The notes under the pieces were generated by a model. The model did no database searches. It saw nothing but the letters and a program-made list of their open reading frames with translations, and was not told where the DNA came from. Made by a program: the position numbers and the translations under genes. Positions 35,394 through 45,567 of a stretch of 64,000 bases of DNA are shown one piece after another. Source of the DNA: Pseudogemmobacter faecipullorum (lineage in GTDB: Bacteria; Pseudomonadota; Alphaproteobacteria; Rhodobacterales; Rhodobacteraceae). The DNA lies in the NCBI RefSeq assembly GCF_020539525.1, contig NZ_JACDXX010000014.1, forward strand, positions 44,583 through 108,582. Reading direction: 5' to 3'. How positions within the stretch are numbered: position 1 is the first letter of the stretch; every line of letters begins with the position of its first letter.

Positions 35394-36995
35394 TCAGTCA
35401 TGGCGGGTCATCCGGGCCATCAGCCCTTCAGAACTCGCCCGGGCGGCAGGCTGGTCAGAGGTGGTCTCGCCCTCCCGCAGGGTGACGATGCGGTCAGACA
35501 GCGTCAGCACCTCCGGCAGATCGGAAGAAATCAGCAGCACCGCCACACCTTCGGCGGCGATTTCGCGGATCAGCGCATGGACATCTTCCTTGGCACCGAC
35601 ATCGATACCGCGCGTTGGCTCATCGATGATCAGCAGCTTTGGTTTCAGCGCGATCCAGCGGGCCAGGATAACCTTTTGCTGATTGCCGCCGGAAAGCGTG
35701 GTGATCGGCGCGCGCAGGCTGACTGCGCGGATGCCAAGCTTTTTCACAAAACCAGCAAGGGCTTTTGCCTCGCCCGGCCGGTCATTCCAGCCAAAGGGGC
35801 CGGCAGGCACCGCGCCGGTCAGCGCAAAATTCTCGGCGACCGAACGCTCCGGCAGGATCGACAGCCCCTTACGGTCCTCGGGCACATAGCCGATCCCCGC
35901 CGCCATCGCAGCCGAGGGTGAACCGGCCCGGAAAGGCTGACCATTCAGCACGATCTCGCCCGCGCCGATCGGATCAAGGCCAAAGATCATCCGCGCCGTT
36001 TCGGTGCGGCCTGCGCCAACAATGCCAGCGAGGCCGAGAATCTCGCCCTCATGCACCACCAGATCGACAGCACGCACCCTCTGCCCGCCCCGTTTTGCCG
36101 GAAGCGAGGCAAGCCCGCGCAGCTCCAGCACCGGTGCACCCTTCTGCCGGGGCGCGCCGGAGGCGCCGATTGCGACCTCGCGGCCCGCCATATCGCGGAT
36201 CAGCGAGGGGATATCCGTTTCGCAGACCAGTCCGGCGGAAACCGCCTTACCGTCCCGCAGAACCGTATAACTCCGGCAGAAGGCGCGGATCTCGTCGAGG
36301 CGGTGGCTCACATAAAGCACCGCCACCCCTTCGGCCGAAAGCTGCGCGATAATCGTGCCCAGATGCGCCACCTCATTGGGCGAGAGCGAGGCGGTAGGCT
36401 CATCCATGATGACCACGCGTGACTTGCGTGTCAGCGCCCGGGCAATCTCGACCATCTGCTGCTCGGCGATGGAAAGGCTCGCCACCGGCGCGCCCACATC
36501 GACCGCAAGACCGAGCCGGGCCAGAGCCTGACGCGCCACTTCACGGATCTGCCGCCAGTCGACCAGCCCCAGCCGGTTGCGCGGCAGATGGCCGGCAAAG
36601 ATCGCCTCGGCCACTGAAAGCTCGGGGAAAAGCGACAGTTCCTGACGGATGACACTGATCCCGGCATGACCGGCCTCGAGCGGGCGGCTGAAACGCACCG
36701 GCGCGCCGTCAAGCAAAAGCGCCCCGCCGTCGGGCTGGTGCACCCCCGACAGCAGGTTGATGATGGTGGACTTGCCCGCGCCATTCTCACCCAGAAGCGC
36801 CCGCACCTCGCCCCGAGCAAGGCTCAGGGAGACACCGTCAAGAACGGTGACCCCGAAGAAACGCTTCACAAGGCCCCGGGCCTCGAGCAGCGGGGTTTCC
36901 GCACCGGGCGCAACAGGCCGGATGCCGGGGCCGCCTGCTGCGGCGCGCCCCGGGTCCTGCTGATACGTCCCGCAAAGAGAGGACGGCTGGCTCAT
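35394..36995 (-). CDS. Ribose-type ABC sugar ATPase (two-domain)
   Basis: 533 residues with two ABC domains, as in RbsA. The first has Walker A GENGAGKST, a degenerate signature SIAEQQ and Walker B VVIMDEP. The second has a degenerate Walker A (GIVGAGRTE), signature LSGGNQQK and Walker B LLIIDEPTRGID. Such asymmetry is normal in this family. It overlaps the binding-protein gene by 4 nt. About 35 N-terminal residues precede the first domain and may be excess. Confidence 0.9.
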   Translation of the reverse strand: MSQPSSLCGTYQQDPGRAAAGGPGIRPVAPGAETPLLEARGLVKRFFGVTVLDGVSLSLARGEVRALLGENGAGKSTIINLLSGVHQPDGGALLLDGAPVRFSRPLEAGHAGISVIRQELSLFPELSVAEAIFAGHLPRNRLGLVDWRQIREVARQALARLGLAVDVGAPVASLSIAEQQMVEIARALTRKSRVVIMDEPTASLSPNEVAHLGTIIAQLSAEGVAVLYVSHRLDEIRAFCRSYTVLRDGKAVSAGLVCETDIPSLIRDMAGREVAIGASGAPRQKGAPVLELRGLASLPAKRGGQRVRAVDLVVHEGEILGLAGIVGAGRTETARMIFGLDPIGAGEIVLNGQPFRAGSPSAAMAAGIGYVPEDRKGLSILPERSVAENFALTGAVPAGPFGWNDRPGEAKALAGFVKKLGIRAVSLRAPITTLSGGNQQKVILARWIALKPKLLIIDEPTRGIDVGAKEDVHALIREIAAEGVAVLLISSDLPEVLTLSDRIVTLREGETTSDQPAARASSEGLMARMTRHD

Positions 36996-37966
36996 TCGCC
37001 GATCTGCCCGACGCGCTCGGCCTGGCCGAGGTTATCGGCCGTGATCGCGACCGGGGCGACCAGAACGTCATTGCTCCCGGGCCGGGTTCCCTCGCGGATG
37101 AAGGCGACAAGGGTCGAGACGGCGGTGCGGCCCTGCAGCCCCGGGAACTGATCAACGGTCGCGGCCAGATCGCCCGATTTTACGGCCTTGAGCGCATCTT
37201 CCGAACCGTCATAGCCATAGATCGCGACCTTGCCCTTCAGCCCGCGCGCCGCAACGGCCTGGGCGGCTCCCAGAGCCATATCGTCATTGGCCGCGATGAT
37301 GACCTGGGGCACTTCTGCAAGGCCGGTCAGGATATTCTCGGTCACTTCCAGACCCTTATCGCGGGAGAAATTACCCGCCTGTTCGGCCACGAAGACATAT
37401 TTCCCGCCCGCCGCGTCGAGCACCTTATGCGCGCCGCCATTGCGGTCATTCGCGGTCTTATCGCCCGGAATACCCTGCAGGTTTACGATGGTCGCGCCAT
37501 CGGGAAAGGCTTTGACGACCGCTTCGCCCTGGGCTTCGGCACCCTTGAAATTATCGGCCGCAACATTGGCCAGCACATCGGCCACGCCATTGACCGGACG
37601 GTCGACGGTAACGACGGCGATTCCCGCGTCGATGGCCTGCTGTACCACCGGGGCCAGCGCATCGGCCTCGACGGGTGCGAGGATGATCCCATCGACTCCC
37701 TGGACGATAGCGGCCTCAATATCGGCGATCTGCTTTGGCGCCGAAAGCTGACCATCGGCGACCACCACGGTCACCCCGCCCAGCTTACCTGCCTCATCTT
37801 TCAGCTCTTCAGTGAGGAAGACGAAATGCGGAAAGGCGAAAGTCAGCGGCGAGACGAGAATGGTCACTTCGGCATCTTTACCCTTAGGCTCAGCCGCTGC
37901 AGGCAGCCCGAGCGCACCGGCCAAAGCCAGACCCGAAGCCGCGAGAAGAAACGTGCGTTTCAGCAT
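36992..37966 (-). CDS. Ribose-type periplasmic sugar-binding protein
   Basis: A 324-residue binding protein with a signal peptide (LLAASGLALAGALGLPAAA) and the two-lobed RbsB-like fold (VDGIILAPVEADAL, VVTVDRPVNGV, AANDDMALGAAQAV). It is the first gene of the minus-strand operon that ends with the aldo/keto reductase. Sugar specificity cannot be read from sequence; by context it may be D-apiose or another pentose. Confidence 0.88.
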   Translation of the reverse strand: MLKRTFLLAASGLALAGALGLPAAAEPKGKDAEVTILVSPLTFAFPHFVFLTEELKDEAGKLGGVTVVVADGQLSAPKQIADIEAAIVQGVDGIILAPVEADALAPVVQQAIDAGIAVVTVDRPVNGVADVLANVAADNFKGAEAQGEAVVKAFPDGATIVNLQGIPGDKTANDRNGGAHKVLDAAGGKYVFVAEQAGNFSRDKGLEVTENILTGLAEVPQVIIAANDDMALGAAQAVAARGLKGKVAIYGYDGSEDALKAVKSGDLAATVDQFPGLQGRTAVSTLVAFIREGTRPGSNDVLVAPVAITADNLGQAERVGQIGE

Positions 37967-37986
37967 GATGGTGATTCCTGTTGGTT

Positions 37987-38110
37987 AAACTGTATTCAGT
38001 TTGCCTCTGCGGGCTTTTTAGTAAAGCGTACAATATGGTTTCTTTTTGCTTTGCAAAGGAAAATCGTTGCTGCGCTTGCACCTTGCAAGAGTACAATATT
38101 TTATATTGTA
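37987..38110. promoter_or_regulatory. Palindrome-rich divergent promoter of the sugar operon
   Basis: The AT-rich divergent gap (37967-38305) holds several symmetric sites. AAACTG-TATT-CAGTTT (37987-38002) contains the AATACAGTTT motif shared with 40024-40033. CTTTGCAAAG is at 38049-38058 and CTTGCAAG at 38082-38089. TACAATAT-TTT-ATATTGTA is a perfect palindrome at 38092-38110, with another TACAATAT at 38029-38036. At least two regulators could act here; one is probably the GntR protein at 40267. Confidence 0.6.
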
Positions 38111-38305
38111 TTTCAGCCTAATAAGATGCGTAATTGTGGGAAGATCTTAGAATTACGCTGCTATGCAGCAAGAAAATCCTCAGTTTCCGCGATGCAGCAT
38201 GTAAAAAACATTTGCATTTACTGTAGTCTGGAATTGAGAAGTGTCTCCATACCACCCGGACCGGCACCAGGGCCGCAGACCGGCAGACCATAAGGAAAAA
38301 GTGAC

Positions 38306-39121
38306 ATGACCAGCTATCTTGCCGATCTCTTTTCGCTCTCGGGAAAGACCGCCCTGGTCGCCGGCGGCGCCGGAGCCATCGGCTCGGCCGTCTCGGAGGG
38401 ACTGGCACGCGCCGGCGCTACCGTCATCGTACATGACCTCGCACAGGAGCGGCTCGATACGCTTTCGCAGGACTTTGCCGCAAAGGGTCTGACCTTCACC
38501 GGCCTTCAGGCCGATCTGAGCAGCGCCGAGGCCGCAGCTGATCTGGTGGCCCGCGCGAAAGCCGTCACGGGCCGCATCGATATCCTGATCAACCTGCAGG
38601 GCGCAAATCGCCGCAAACCGATCACCGAGGTCACCCCGGAGGATTTCGACCTGATCACCACGGTCAATCTGCGCTCGGTCTTCTTCCTGTCGCAGGCCGT
38701 GCATCCGGTGATGAAGGCCCAGGGCGGCGGGAAAATCCTGCATTTCAGCTCGCTTTCCGCCAATATTTCCTTCGACACGATCTCGGTCTATGCCGCAACC
38801 AAAGCCGCGGTGACCTCCCTGACGCGGTCGCAGGCGCATGAATGGGCCGATGACAATATTCAGGTAAATGCCATCGAACCCGGCTTTGTGCAGACCGAAT
38901 TCACCAAACCGCTCTGGAATGACGATTACCGCGCGGAATGGTTCGCCAATTTCATCCCTCAGGGCCGGCTTGCCGTGCCGGAAGACCTGGTGACCACGGC
39001 GCTTTATCTGGTGGCCCCGGCAACCCGCTATGTGACCGGGCAGAATGTAGTCATCGACGGCGGCGTCCTGACCGGCGCCTCCTGGGTTGAGGCCCCGCGC
39101 CGCCCGGGCATCACCCGCTGA
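38306..39121 (+). CDS. SDR-family oxidoreductase
   Basis: 271 residues of a classical short-chain dehydrogenase: TALVAGGAGAIGSAV cofactor motif, INLQGANR in place of the NNAG stretch, catalytic Ser in FSSLSAN and Y-x-x-x-K in VYAATKAAV. It diverges from the sugar ABC operon and probably oxidises a sugar or sugar acid of the same pathway (2-deoxygluconate/gluconate 5-dehydrogenase-like). The exact substrate is unknown. Confidence 0.82.
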   Translation: MTSYLADLFSLSGKTALVAGGAGAIGSAVSEGLARAGATVIVHDLAQERLDTLSQDFAAKGLTFTGLQADLSSAEAAADLVARAKAVTGRIDILINLQGANRRKPITEVTPEDFDLITTVNLRSVFFLSQAVHPVMKAQGGGKILHFSSLSANISFDTISVYAATKAAVTSLTRSQAHEWADDNIQVNAIEPGFVQTEFTKPLWNDDYRAEWFANFIPQGRLAVPEDLVTTALYLVAPATRYVTGQNVVIDGGVLTGASWVEAPRRPGITR

Positions 39122-39132
39122 AGGAGGGCGCT

Positions 39133-39987
39133 ATGAGCAAATGGCTGATTGAAACCGAGGCTCTCGCTGCCCTGCTGGCAGCCGGGCCGGATGCGGACCG
39201 GGTGGTCCTCGACTGCTCCTGGTATGTGCCGGATGCTGGCCGTAACGGGCATGAGGATTTCCGGGCCGGCCATATCCCCGGGGCGCTTTTCGTGGATCTC
39301 AATGCAATTTCAGATCCGCAATCGCCCTATGTGAATATGCTGCCCGAAGCCCCGGTCTTCGCGCGCGAAATGGGTGCCCTTGGTATCGGCGCGGAAACAG
39401 AGGTAATTCTTTATGATGCCGGCTATGTCTCGGCCCGGCTCTGGTGGATGCTGCGCAGCTTTGGCCATGACCGGGTGAAGATCCTGAACGGCGGCTGGCG
39501 GCGCTGGCTGGCCGAGCAGCGCCCTGTCGCGACCGGCGATTTCATCCCGCCCGCCGCGCAGGACTTCCCTGCCCGGCTGGCGCCAAACCAGGCCGTCTCT
39601 CTGGCCGAGATGCGCCAGCTCGTCGACCAGGGGGCTTCGATCATCGACGCCCGCACCGCCGCGCGCTTCGACGGACATGAGGGGTCAGGCTATCCCGGGG
39701 TCGCCTCCGGCTATATGCCCGGGGCCATCAATACCCCCTGGGCACTTTTCTACGAGCCTGCTCCCTCGCATCGCTTTGTCAGCGCCGAACGCGCCGCCGC
39801 GATTTTTGCCGAAAAAGGTGTCGATCTCTCCGGCGAGGTGATCACCACCTGTGGCTCGGGTGTCACCGCCTCGATTCTCGGCTTCATGCTCGAGGCCATC
39901 GGCCATCCGCAATGGCGGCTCTATGATGGCTCCTGGCATGAATGGGGCCAGCAGGACGATACGCCAAAGCTGGTAAAGCCGCAGTAA
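39133..39987 (+). CDS. sseA: Thiosulfate / 3-mercaptopyruvate sulfurtransferase
   Basis: 284 residues with two rhodanese domains. The C-terminal one carries the active Cys240 in CGSGVTA, the loop typical of 3-mercaptopyruvate sulfurtransferases. The family's FRAGHIPGALFVDL and GYMPGAIN segments are present. It starts 11 nt after the SDR stop with GGAGG upstream, so the two are probably cotranscribed, although no sulfur step is obvious in the sugar pathway. Confidence 0.87.
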   Translation: MSKWLIETEALAALLAAGPDADRVVLDCSWYVPDAGRNGHEDFRAGHIPGALFVDLNAISDPQSPYVNMLPEAPVFAREMGALGIGAETEVILYDAGYVSARLWWMLRSFGHDRVKILNGGWRRWLAEQRPVATGDFIPPAAQDFPARLAPNQAVSLAEMRQLVDQGASIIDARTAARFDGHEGSGYPGVASGYMPGAINTPWALFYEPAPSHRFVSAERAAAIFAEKGVDLSGEVITTCGSGVTASILGFMLEAIGHPQWRLYDGSWHEWGQQDDTPKLVKPQ

Positions 39988-40018
39988 CGGCGAGCCATTC
40001 AGGCGCTTCAGATAATAT

Positions 40019-40206
40019 ACTGTAATACAGTTTTCCAGCAAAGCGAGAGAAAGCCCTTGCCGGAAAGCAAACCAACACCTCAAGAGATTCTAAAATTAAT
40101 TATAAATACCAGTAAATTATAAACATACCTCAGATGAACGCCTGGCACGCCGTCATGAAACCTGAACCTCACCACCAAAGATGATTTCAAATTCTGCATA
40201 CAGTTT
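40019..40206. promoter_or_regulatory. TACAGTTT operator sites upstream of the GntR gene
   Basis: ACTG(T)-AAT-ACAGT is a perfect palindrome at 40019-40031 and continues as AATACAGTTT to 40033. CATACAGTTT recurs at 40197-40206, about 60 nt before the GntR start. The same core is found at 37987-37996 in reverse. This supports one regulator, most simply the GntR protein, controlling both operons and itself. Confidence 0.6.
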
Positions 40207-40266
40207 ATTGACGGACCAGCTCCGGAGGGATAGACTTCAGAGACACAACCGACGGAAGGCCATACT

Positions 40267-41070
40267 ATGCCGGAACAGCCCTCTCTCTCCAGCGACCAGA
40301 CCCCGGGAGAGCCAGAATCTGCACCGGCCATCCGCATGTCGGATGCCTATGAGCGCATCCGCTCGGCTATTCTCGAAGGCGTGCTGCCGCCCGGCGGACG
40401 CCTCTCCCAGGTCAGAATTGCCGATCAGCTTGGCCTGAGCCGCACCCCGGTGCGCGAGGCGCTGCGGCTGATCGAAAAAGAGGGGCTGATCACCTCAAAG
40501 CGCGGTCATCAGGTGGTGATTTCGCAGACATCCATGGCAGATCTGGATGAACTCTACGCGCTCCGGATCAAACTTGATACCACGACGGTGCGGGCTACTG
40601 TGCCGGAACTGACCGATGCGGATATTGCCGCGATGTCTGATTGTCTTACCACCATGGATGAGGCCAGCGATCCTGGCCTTTTTGCCGAGTTCGACGCCGC
40701 GCATCGTGAATTCCATATGATTCCGATCCGCCTCGCCGGGACCCGCCATGCGGATTACTCGACCCAGCTGAACGAACATGCCGAGCGCTACCGCCGCCTC
40801 TATATGACGCAGCCCAGCTCGTACCAGCAATCGCGCGACGAGCATCGCGCGATCATGGTGGCCTGTGCCGCCCGCGACGGCGAGGAAGTCGCGGCCCTGC
40901 TGGCCCAGCACTATGCGCGTATCGCGCTGACGATCATCGCCCAGATCGATCCCGCCTTTGAACCCCGCCAGCTGCGCTCGGCGGTGCGGGTTGCCAGCCA
41001 GGGCCGCGACGGACAGGAGCGCAAGCTGGCCTCCGAACGCCGCCTGGCGAGAAAATCCCTTCCCCTGTGA
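40267..41070 (+). CDS. GntR-family (FCD) regulator of the sugar-acid island
   Basis: 267 residues. A winged HTH at about 25-90 (VRIADQLGLSRTPVREALRLIEKEG) is followed by an FCD effector domain (FDAAHREFHMIPIRLAG, HRAIMVACAARDGEEVAALLAQH) with its usual metal-binding histidines. It lies between the transport operon and the dehydratase/aldolase operon, with repeated TACAGTTT sites near both. It probably binds a sugar acid or keto acid of the pathway and represses both units. Confidence 0.85.
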   Translation: MPEQPSLSSDQTPGEPESAPAIRMSDAYERIRSAILEGVLPPGGRLSQVRIADQLGLSRTPVREALRLIEKEGLITSKRGHQVVISQTSMADLDELYALRIKLDTTTVRATVPELTDADIAAMSDCLTTMDEASDPGLFAEFDAAHREFHMIPIRLAGTRHADYSTQLNEHAERYRRLYMTQPSSYQQSRDEHRAIMVACAARDGEEVAALLAQHYARIALTIIAQIDPAFEPRQLRSAVRVASQGRDGQERKLASERRLARKSLPL

Positions 41071-41123
41071 TTACTTCCGCTCTGCCACGATCCGGCAGGG
41101 CGCCTCTTCCGAAGGAATGAAGA

Positions 41124-42059
41124 ATGACCCGCCGCAAGGTTGCGATCATCGGATCCGGTAATATCGGCACCGATCTGATGATCAAGGTGATGCGCCTTTC
41201 CAAAGTACTGGAAATGGGCGCAATGATCGGCATTGACCCCGAATCCGACGGGCTGGCGCGGGCAAAACGCCTTGGCGTGCCGGTAAGCGCCACCGGGGTG
41301 GAGGGCTTCCTTGCCATGCCCGAGGCGGATGAGATTGTCATCGCCTTTGATGCGACCAGCGCCGGTGCCCATGCCAGACATGCCGAAATGCTGGCGGCGC
41401 GCGGCATCCGCATGGTCGATCTGACCCCCGCCGCCATCGGCCCCTTCGTGGTGCCTGTGGTCAATCTTGAGGCCAATCTCGCGGCTCCGAATGTGAATAT
41501 GGTCACCTGCGGCGGCCAGGCTACCATTCCGGTCGTCGCAGCCATTTCCCGCGTCGCCCCGGTGAGCTATGCCGAGATTGTGGCCGCAATCGCCTCAAAA
41601 TCGGCGGGGCCGGGCACCCGGGCCAATATTGATGAATTTACCCAGACCACCTCGCGCGCGATTGAGCAGATCGGCGGCGCGAAACACGGCAAGGCGATCA
41701 TCATCCTGAACCCCGCAGAGCCGCCGCTGACGATGCGCGATACGGTGCTGTGTCTTTGTGGTGATGCTGATCCCGAAGCCATCCGCGCCTCGGTGCGCGA
41801 AATGGTCGAGGAGGTGCGCCGCTACGTGCCCGGCTACCGGCTCAAACATGAGGTCCAGGTCGAAAAAATCCCGGCCAATGAGCCGCTGATCCTTGCCGAT
41901 CACGATATCCGCTTTTCCGGCATGAAGGTCACCGTCTTCCTCGAGGTCGAGGGGGCAGCGCATTACCTGCCGTCCTATGCCGGCAATCTCGATATCATGA
42001 CTTCGGCCGCCCTGCGCACCGCCGAACGCCTTGTTCTGGCTGCGGAGGAAAAGGCATGA
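41124..42059 (+). CDS. dmpF: Acylating aldehyde dehydrogenase (MhpF/DmpF family)
   Basis: A 311-residue protein. NAD-binding [16 protein letters not shown] and the catalytic Cys129 in [10 protein letters not shown] are clear. It oxidises acetaldehyde (relatives also take other short aldehydes) to the acyl-CoA and channels it from the partner aldolase. It overlaps the aldolase by 4 nt, the usual pairing. The rest of the meta-cleavage pathway is absent here; the neighbours are sugar-acid genes, so the aldehyde may be glycolaldehyde or formaldehyde rather than acetaldehyde (inference). Confidence 0.92.
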   Translation: MTRRKVAIIGSGNIGTDLMIKVMRLSKVLEMGAMIGIDPESDGLARAKRLGVPVSATGVEGFLAMPEADEIVIAFDATSAGAHARHAEMLAARGIRMVDLTPAAIGPFVVPVVNLEANLAAPNVNMVTCGGQATIPVVAAISRVAPVSYAEIVAAIASKSAGPGTRANIDEFTQTTSRAIEQIGGAKHGKAIIILNPAEPPLTMRDTVLCLCGDADPEAIRASVREMVEEVRRYVPGYRLKHEVQVEKIPANEPLILADHDIRFSGMKVTVFLEVEGAAHYLPSYAGNLDIMTSAALRTAERLVLAAEEKA

Positions 42060-43066
42060 AAAAGGTATACCTTCAGGATGTCACCCTGCGTGACGGGATG
42101 CATGCAGTCCGCCATCAGCTTACCCCTGAGCGGGTGGCGGCGATTGTGACCGCGCTGGATGCCGCCGGCATCGACGCCATCGAGGTCGCGCATGGCGACG
42201 GCCTTGCCGGCTCTTCGCTGAATTATGGCTTCGGATCGCACAGGGATCATGACTGGATCGCGGCGGCAGCTGAAGCCTGCAAATCGGCGCGGCTGACCAC
42301 ATTGCTCTTGCCAGGTATCGGCACCATCGAGCACCTGCGCGAGGCCTATGCGCTTGGCGTCCGCTCGGTCCGGGTGGCCACACATTGCACCGAGGCCGAT
42401 GTCTCGCGCCAGCATATCGAGGCCGCGCGCGGGCTTGGCATGGATGTCTCGGGTTTTCTGATGATGGCGCATCGCGCGCCGGCAGCCCTGCTGGCCAGCC
42501 AGGCGAAGCTGATGGAAAGCTATGGTGCCCATTGCGTCTATGTCACTGATTCCGCGGGCGCGCTGACCATGGCAGGGGTGAGTGAACGCATCCGCGCCTA
42601 TCGCGACGTACTGCTTGCGGAAACCGAGATCGGCATCCATGCGCATCAGAACCTTTCGGTCTCGGTCGCCAACAGCATTGTTGCGCTCCAGGAAGGCGCG
42701 ACCCGGGTCGATGCCTCGCTGGCCGGTATGGGGGCGGGCGCGGGCAATACCCCGCTGGAGCCGCTGGTCGCCGTGCTGAAACGCGAGGGCTTCAGCCATA
42801 AAGCGGATCTGTTCCGCATTCAGGATGCCGCCGATGATCTCGTCCGGCCGCTGATGGACCGCCCCGTCCAGGTCGATCGTGAAACGCTCTCGATCGGCTA
42901 TTCCGGGGTCTATTCCAGCTTCCTGCGTCATGCCGAACGCGCCGCCGCGCAATATGGCGTCGATACCAGGGCGCTGCTGGTCGAGCTGGGCCGGCGCGAG
43001 ATGGTTGGCGGGCAGGAAGATATGATCGTCGATGTGGCACTGGATATGGCAGGACGCGGGAAATGA
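42056..43066 (+). CDS. dmpG: 4-Hydroxy-2-oxoacid aldolase (MhpE/DmpG family)
   Basis: 336 residues. The DRE-TIM barrel begins [18 protein letters not shown] (R12, D13), with metal-ligand His in IGIHAHQN, and a C-terminal communication domain. It cleaves 4-hydroxy-2-oxoacids to pyruvate and an aldehyde passed to the dehydrogenase. It overlaps the gene before it and the dehydratase after it by 4 nt each. The coupling to a sugar-acid dehydratase is unusual. Confidence 0.93.
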   Translation: MKKVYLQDVTLRDGMHAVRHQLTPERVAAIVTALDAAGIDAIEVAHGDGLAGSSLNYGFGSHRDHDWIAAAAEACKSARLTTLLLPGIGTIEHLREAYALGVRSVRVATHCTEADVSRQHIEAARGLGMDVSGFLMMAHRAPAALLASQAKLMESYGAHCVYVTDSAGALTMAGVSERIRAYRDVLLAETEIGIHAHQNLSVSVANSIVALQEGATRVDASLAGMGAGAGNTPLEPLVAVLKREGFSHKADLFRIQDAADDLVRPLMDRPVQVDRETLSIGYSGVYSSFLRHAERAAAQYGVDTRALLVELGRREMVGGQEDMIVDVALDMAGRGK

Positions 43067-44790
43067 GCGATAAAAAAGAACTGCGGTCGCGTCAGTGGTA
43101 TGGTGGCAATTCCAAAAGCGCCTTCATGCACCGCTCGTGGATGAAAAACCAGGGCATGCCCGAAGATTCCTTCGACGGCCGCCCGGTGATCGGCATCTGC
43201 AACACCTGGTCCGAGATGACGCCCTGCAATGCCCATCTGCGCGATCTCGCCGAAAAAGTGAAATTCGGCGTCTATGAGGCCGGCGGCTTCCCGGTTGAAT
43301 TCCCCGTGCTATCCGCCTCGGAAAGCCAGACCCGCCCGACCGCAATGCTGCACCGCAATCTCGCGGCCATGGATGTCGAGGAATGTATCCGCGCCTATCC
43401 GGTTGACGGCGTTGTGCTGATGGCGGGCTGCGATAAGACCACGCCTTCCCTCGTGATGGGGGCGGCAAGCTGCGACATTCCTGCGGTCGTGGTATCGGGC
43501 GGACCAATGCTGAACGGCGTCGTCAAAGGCGAGCGTGTCGGATCCGGCACCGCCGTGTTCCGCTGGGTAGAAGAGCTGAAGGCCGGCAAAATGTCCGAGG
43601 CCGATTTTCTGGCCGCCGAGGCCGGGCATTCGCGCTCGGCAGGCTCCTGCATGACCATGGGCACGGCTTCGACCATGGCCTCGATGGTTGAGGCGCTTGG
43701 GCTTGGCCTGTTCCAGAATGCCGCCATCCCGGCAGTGGATTCCAGACGCCGGGTGCTGTCGCAGCTGGCCGGGCGGCAGATCGTCAATCTTGTCAAACAG
43801 GACATCACGATCTCGAAAATCCTGACCCGCGAGGCTTTTGAAAATGCCATCCGCGTCAATGCGGCCATCGGCGGCTCGACCAATGCGGTGCTGCATCTGA
43901 TCGCGATTGCGCGGCGGGTCGGCATCGATCTGTGCCTTGATGACTGGGACCGGCTGGGCCGGGGCGTGCCGACCATCGTCGATCTGATGCCCTCGGGCCG
44001 CTTCCTGATGGAGGATTTCTATTATGCCGGTGGCCTGCCTGCGGTGATGCGCGCGCTTGGTGAACATGATCTTTTGCATAAGGAAGCCCTGACCGTGGCC
44101 GGAATCCCGGTCTGGGAGCAGGTGCGCGAGGCCGAGATCCATAATACCGAAGTGATCCGCGACTGGGATAAACCCTTGTGCAAAGAAGGCGGCATTGCCG
44201 TGCTGCGCGGCAATCTCGCACCGCGCGGCGCGGTGCTTAAACCCTCGGCCGCCTCGCCGGAGCTGTTCCGCCACCGCGGCCGCGCCGTCGTCTTCTCCTC
44301 GATCGAAAATTACTACAAACGCATCAATGACCCCGATCTTGAGGTCGATGAAAATTCGATCCTGGTGCTGCAGAACTGCGGCCCCAAAGGCTATCCGGGC
44401 ATGGCAGAGGTCGGTAATATGGGCCTGCCGAAGAAAGTGCTGGATAAGGGCATCCGCGATATGATCCGCATTTCGGATGCGCGCATGTCCGGCACTGCCT
44501 ATGGCACGGTCATCCTTCATGTCGCGCCCGAAGCGGCGGCGGGTGGCCCCCTGGCCTTTGTCCGCGAGGGTGACTGGATCGAGGTCGATATCGAGGCCCG
44601 CCGCCTGCATCTGGAGGTGTCTGACGAGGAGCTGGCGCGCCGCGCCGAGGGTTTTGTCCCCGTGCTGCCGCCGGTGAACAGTGGCTATCAGCGCCTCTAC
44701 CGCGACCATGTCGAACAGGCCGATCTGGGCTGTGACTTCGACTTCGCCGCCGAGTCGCGCGAATTGTCCGTACAACGCATCAGCCACTGA
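43063..44790 (+). CDS. IlvD/Edd-family sugar-acid dehydratase
   Basis: 575 residues, close to L-arabonate/pentonate dehydratases. The Fe-S ligand cysteines are C46 ([13 protein letters not shown]), C123 ([10 protein letters not shown]) and C196 ([10 protein letters not shown]). It dehydrates a 2,3-dihydroxy acid to a 2-oxo-3-deoxy acid. It is coupled to the aldolase and acylating dehydrogenase, so its product is probably their substrate. It is not likely to be housekeeping IlvD, which is closer to 610 residues and lies in other contexts. Confidence 0.88.
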   Translation: MSDKKELRSRQWYGGNSKSAFMHRSWMKNQGMPEDSFDGRPVIGICNTWSEMTPCNAHLRDLAEKVKFGVYEAGGFPVEFPVLSASESQTRPTAMLHRNLAAMDVEECIRAYPVDGVVLMAGCDKTTPSLVMGAASCDIPAVVVSGGPMLNGVVKGERVGSGTAVFRWVEELKAGKMSEADFLAAEAGHSRSAGSCMTMGTASTMASMVEALGLGLFQNAAIPAVDSRRRVLSQLAGRQIVNLVKQDITISKILTREAFENAIRVNAAIGGSTNAVLHLIAIARRVGIDLCLDDWDRLGRGVPTIVDLMPSGRFLMEDFYYAGGLPAVMRALGEHDLLHKEALTVAGIPVWEQVREAEIHNTEVIRDWDKPLCKEGGIAVLRGNLAPRGAVLKPSAASPELFRHRGRAVVFSSIENYYKRINDPDLEVDENSILVLQNCGPKGYPGMAEVGNMGLPKKVLDKGIRDMIRISDARMSGTAYGTVILHVAPEAAAGGPLAFVREGDWIEVDIEARRLHLEVSDEELARRAEGFVPVLPPVNSGYQRLYRDHVEQADLGCDFDFAAESRELSVQRISH

Positions 44791-44800
44791 GGAGCCAGCC

Positions 44801-45547
44801 ATGGTGAAAACCCTCCTGATTACCGGCGGCTCACGCGGCATTGGTGCCGCTACGGCCCTGGCCGCCGCCCGCGATGGCTGGCAGGTGGTGGTGAATTACC
44901 GCTCTGCCAAAGCCGGTGCAGACACAGTGGTCGAGGCGATCCGCGAGGCCGGTGGCGAGGCCTGGTCCGTTGCCGGGGATATTTCGCGCGAAGAGGATGT
45001 GCTGGCGATCTTTGCTGCCATCCGGGCGCGCCATGGCAGCCTGGAAGGGCTGGTCAATAATGCCGGTATCCTGCCCCGCATCGGTCGGTTCGAAGACATT
45101 TCGCTGGCCCGCTGGCAGGAGACCCTGGCGATCAATACCACCGGGGCATTCCTGTGCTGCCGTGAGGCGGTGCGGCTGATGGCGCCGCGCCATGGCGGCA
45201 AAGGCGGCACCATCGTCAATGTCTCGTCCATGGCCGCGACCCTTGGCGGAGCCGGTGAATTTCTGGATTACGGCGCCTCAAAAGGCGCGGTCGAGACGCT
45301 GACCATTGGCCTGTCAAAAGAACTTGGTCCCGATCAGATCCGCGTCAATGCAGTGCGGCCAGGGCTGATTGCCACCGAAATCCACGAAAGCGCCGGCGAT
45401 GCCAGCCGGGCCGAACGGCTGAAATCCAACGTGCCCCTGGGCCGGATCGGCTCGGCCGAAGAGACCGCTTCGGTCATCACCTGGCTGCTGTCGGATGCGG
45501 CAAGCTATGTCACCGGAACCTCCGTCGCTGTCAGCGGCGGGCGCTGA
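44801..45547 (+). CDS. SDR-family oxidoreductase
   Basis: 248 residues of a classical SDR: LLITGGSRGIGAAT, NNAGI, Ser in NVSSMAA and Y-x-x-x-K in DYGASKGAVE. GAGGAG lies just before the ATG at 44801. It follows the dehydratase by 10 nt and belongs to its operon. It probably interconverts a sugar (acid) and its keto form. It is not a close copy of the SDR at 38306. Confidence 0.83.
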   Translation: MVKTLLITGGSRGIGAATALAAARDGWQVVVNYRSAKAGADTVVEAIREAGGEAWSVAGDISREEDVLAIFAAIRARHGSLEGLVNNAGILPRIGRFEDISLARWQETLAINTTGAFLCCREAVRLMAPRHGGKGGTIVNVSSMAATLGGAGEFLDYGASKGAVETLTIGLSKELGPDQIRVNAVRPGLIATEIHESAGDASRAERLKSNVPLGRIGSAEETASVITWLLSDAASYVTGTSVAVSGGR

Positions 45548-45567
45548 ACTCCCGAAGAGGACCCCCC

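Noticed and set aside
41124..43066. Aromatic meta-cleavage pathway
   Set aside because: The DmpF/DmpG-type pair is present, but no ring-cleavage dioxygenase, hydrolase or hydratase gene is found nearby.
43063..44790. Reading the dehydratase as housekeeping dihydroxy-acid dehydratase (ilvD)
   Set aside because: Its length, its sequence closer to pentonate dehydratases and its coupling to an aldolase and acylating dehydrogenase favour a sugar-acid role.
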